This document shows, piece after piece, positions 52,502 to 53,229 of a stretch of DNA of 53,229 nucleotides. The DNA lies in the NCBI GenBank assembly GCA_018814045.1, contig JAHJAR010000101.1, forward strand, positions 1-53,229, given 5' to 3'. Both the position numbers and the translations under genes were made by a program. This DNA is from Planctomycetota bacterium (GTDB lineage Bacteria > Planctomycetota > Phycisphaerae > UBA1845 > Fen-1342). Each line of letters starts with the position of its first letter. Within the stretch, counting starts at the first letter, position 1. The notes beneath the pieces are model-generated. The model made no database searches. It was given only the letters and a program-made list of their open reading frames with translations, and was not told the origin of the DNA.

Positions 52502-52804
52502 TCAATCGTACTCGTCGCGGGGGAACGCCACGCTGATCTTGCAAGCCCCGTCAGCGGCTACATTTCGCCGCACCAATTCCGCCTTCTGCGTTACTCTCCA
52601 GCTCATTCCTGATTCCAGCTCGACGTCCAAGGTGAGAGGGGGTTCGAGCTGCGAGGCCTCCCGCAGCGGCAGAAGGAACACGGCACCGCCCGGCGCGACC
52701 TCGACCAAGCGGCAGTCGCCATTGTGTATCCCGCACTGCCAGCGCCCACGCGCTGACATCGGCACCCGAGTGCTCTTCCGACGGTTCCCGCGAACGCTTG
52801 TCAT
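52502..52804 (-). CDS. PilZ-like domain protein
   Basis: This 100-residue protein begins MTSVRGNRRKSTRVPMSARG, with an RxxxR-like motif (RRKSTR), continues LVEVAPGGAVFLLPL in place of the D/N-x-S-x-x-G loop, and has beta strands through LDVELESGMSWRVTQKAELV and KISVAFP. This fits a small PilZ domain, which usually binds cyclic di-GMP, but the second motif is altered (VEVAPGG), so nucleotide binding is doubtful. GGGAG precedes the ATG. The strand and position suggest it is the last gene of a group continuing to the right. Confidence 0.6.
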   Translation of the reverse strand: MTSVRGNRRKSTRVPMSARGRWQCGIHNGDCRLVEVAPGGAVFLLPLREASQLEPPLTLDVELESGMSWRVTQKAELVRRNVAADGACKISVAFPRDEYD

Positions 52805-53229
52805 TCCCTTTTTCTCCCATATGAACTATGCCTGGGTCGTGAATCTGAGCACTGGTACGCGGAAGCGCCGGGCGTGCCGCACTTGTAGCACTGCCGACCG
52901 CTGGCGGTCGTCTCGTCTTGTTCACTTGGCCGGCCACGTGGGCGTGGACCGACGCTGGCGTCCGGCCTGCAATCGACGGAGAGGCTGTCATCGGAAGGCG
53001 CGATCCGTGTGGGTCAACGGCGTGGCTCAGGACGGTCTGTTGGAACTCCGTGGCCACGAAGAACAGGTCACCGTGCACATGTTCGACCCTCCGAACATAC
53101 GCCTCCCCTTCCTCGTGCCCTGGATCTAGCGGATCGGTGGTGCTCACCGCAATCCACGTGTCGGGCAACGGCGCCCCGCCAGCTCTGGCCAAAAACGCCG
53201 CGTCGTTGACTGAGTGCTCGATCAGCCAG
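52805..53229 (-). CDS. Uncertain reading frame open at the right edge
   Basis: A minus-strand frame is open from the window edge, with WLIEHSVNDAAFLARAGG, PLPDTWIAVSTTDPLDPG and EGEAYVRRVEHVHGDLFFVA looking protein-like. After about residue 75 it becomes Arg/Ser/Pro-rich (from about 53000 on) and then runs in a different frame through the PilZ-like gene, so the true end, or a frameshift, must lie before 52805. I do not recognise the family and cannot place the stop. Confidence 0.3.

Noticed and set aside
52005..53129. 374-codon plus-strand frame at the right end
   Set aside because: It crosses a transposase remnant, the CRISPR repeats and the opposite strand of the PilZ-like gene and has no consistent protein character.

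Overview
The window is GC-rich bacterial DNA, most likely from a planctomycete of the Phycisphaerae type. The evidence is indirect: several secreted proteins end in the EF-hand pair with the GFDID signature (for example NGFDIDAFVLAL), there are PEP-CTERM surface proteins and an M56/BlaI pair of planctomycete style, and secreted beta-rich proteins are abundant. Genes carry clear Shine-Dalgarno sites. Promoters resemble the sigma70 type (TTGnnn, 16-18 bp, TAnnnT). No species can be named from sequence alone.

Layout. 1-9.1 kb: a PEP-CTERM protein, tRNA-Lys(CTT), a family 2 glycosyltransferase, a LolA-like secreted protein, an S41 peptidase, an alpha-helical secreted protein, a lone purQ, and a beta-helix/dockerin-like gene broken by an in-frame TGA and followed by an orphan copy of its tail. 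9.1-13.6 kb: the housekeeping operon rpsP-trmD-rplS-yraN (rimM absent), an SDR epimerase with a Phe in place of the catalytic Tyr, and frr. 13.9-21.1 kb: two beta-propeller-like lipoproteins, a Cys-rich secreted protein with three ~58-residue repeats, and clpB with two extra segments encoded by hairpin-forming DNA. 21.4-26.3 kb: a tandemly duplicated two-gene module (PEP-CTERM protein plus a right-handed-solenoid protein), one copy of which has decayed. 26.4-29.8 kb: a MacAB-like tripartite ABC export operon with ATGA overlaps. 30-38.3 kb: a YIP1-like membrane protein, an ADP-forming acyl-CoA synthetase fused to a GNAT acetyltransferase, another PEP-CTERM protein, a P-loop kinase-like protein, a molybdopterin-fold lipoprotein and an M14 carboxypeptidase with the dockerin-like tail.

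38.4-47.2 kb is the most interesting part: a four-gene operon coding for a 1,062-residue TPR protein, ExbB/TolQ, ExbD/TolR, and a 1,417-residue membrane protein that joins a PD40 (TolB-like) propeller, transmembrane helices, a ~420-residue Pro/Ala/Thr-rich linker, an alpha/alpha toroid, a carboxypeptidase-regulatory-like domain and a C-terminal beta domain. It looks like a rewired Tol/TonB energy-transduction machine. Upstream of it lie an M56 BlaR1-like metalloprotease and a BlaI repressor with two 20-bp operators in its promoter.

50.7-52.5 kb is a graveyard of defence and mobile genes: a DUF4143 ATPase tail, a CHAT protease with frameshifts, a transposase tail and a two-repeat type I-E-like CRISPR remnant. 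The window ends with a PilZ-like protein and an unfinished reading frame. A dispersed palindromic repeat (core CCGAGCCGCGACCGT...GCGGTTG) occurs three times, once as a complete ~146-bp inverted-repeat element.
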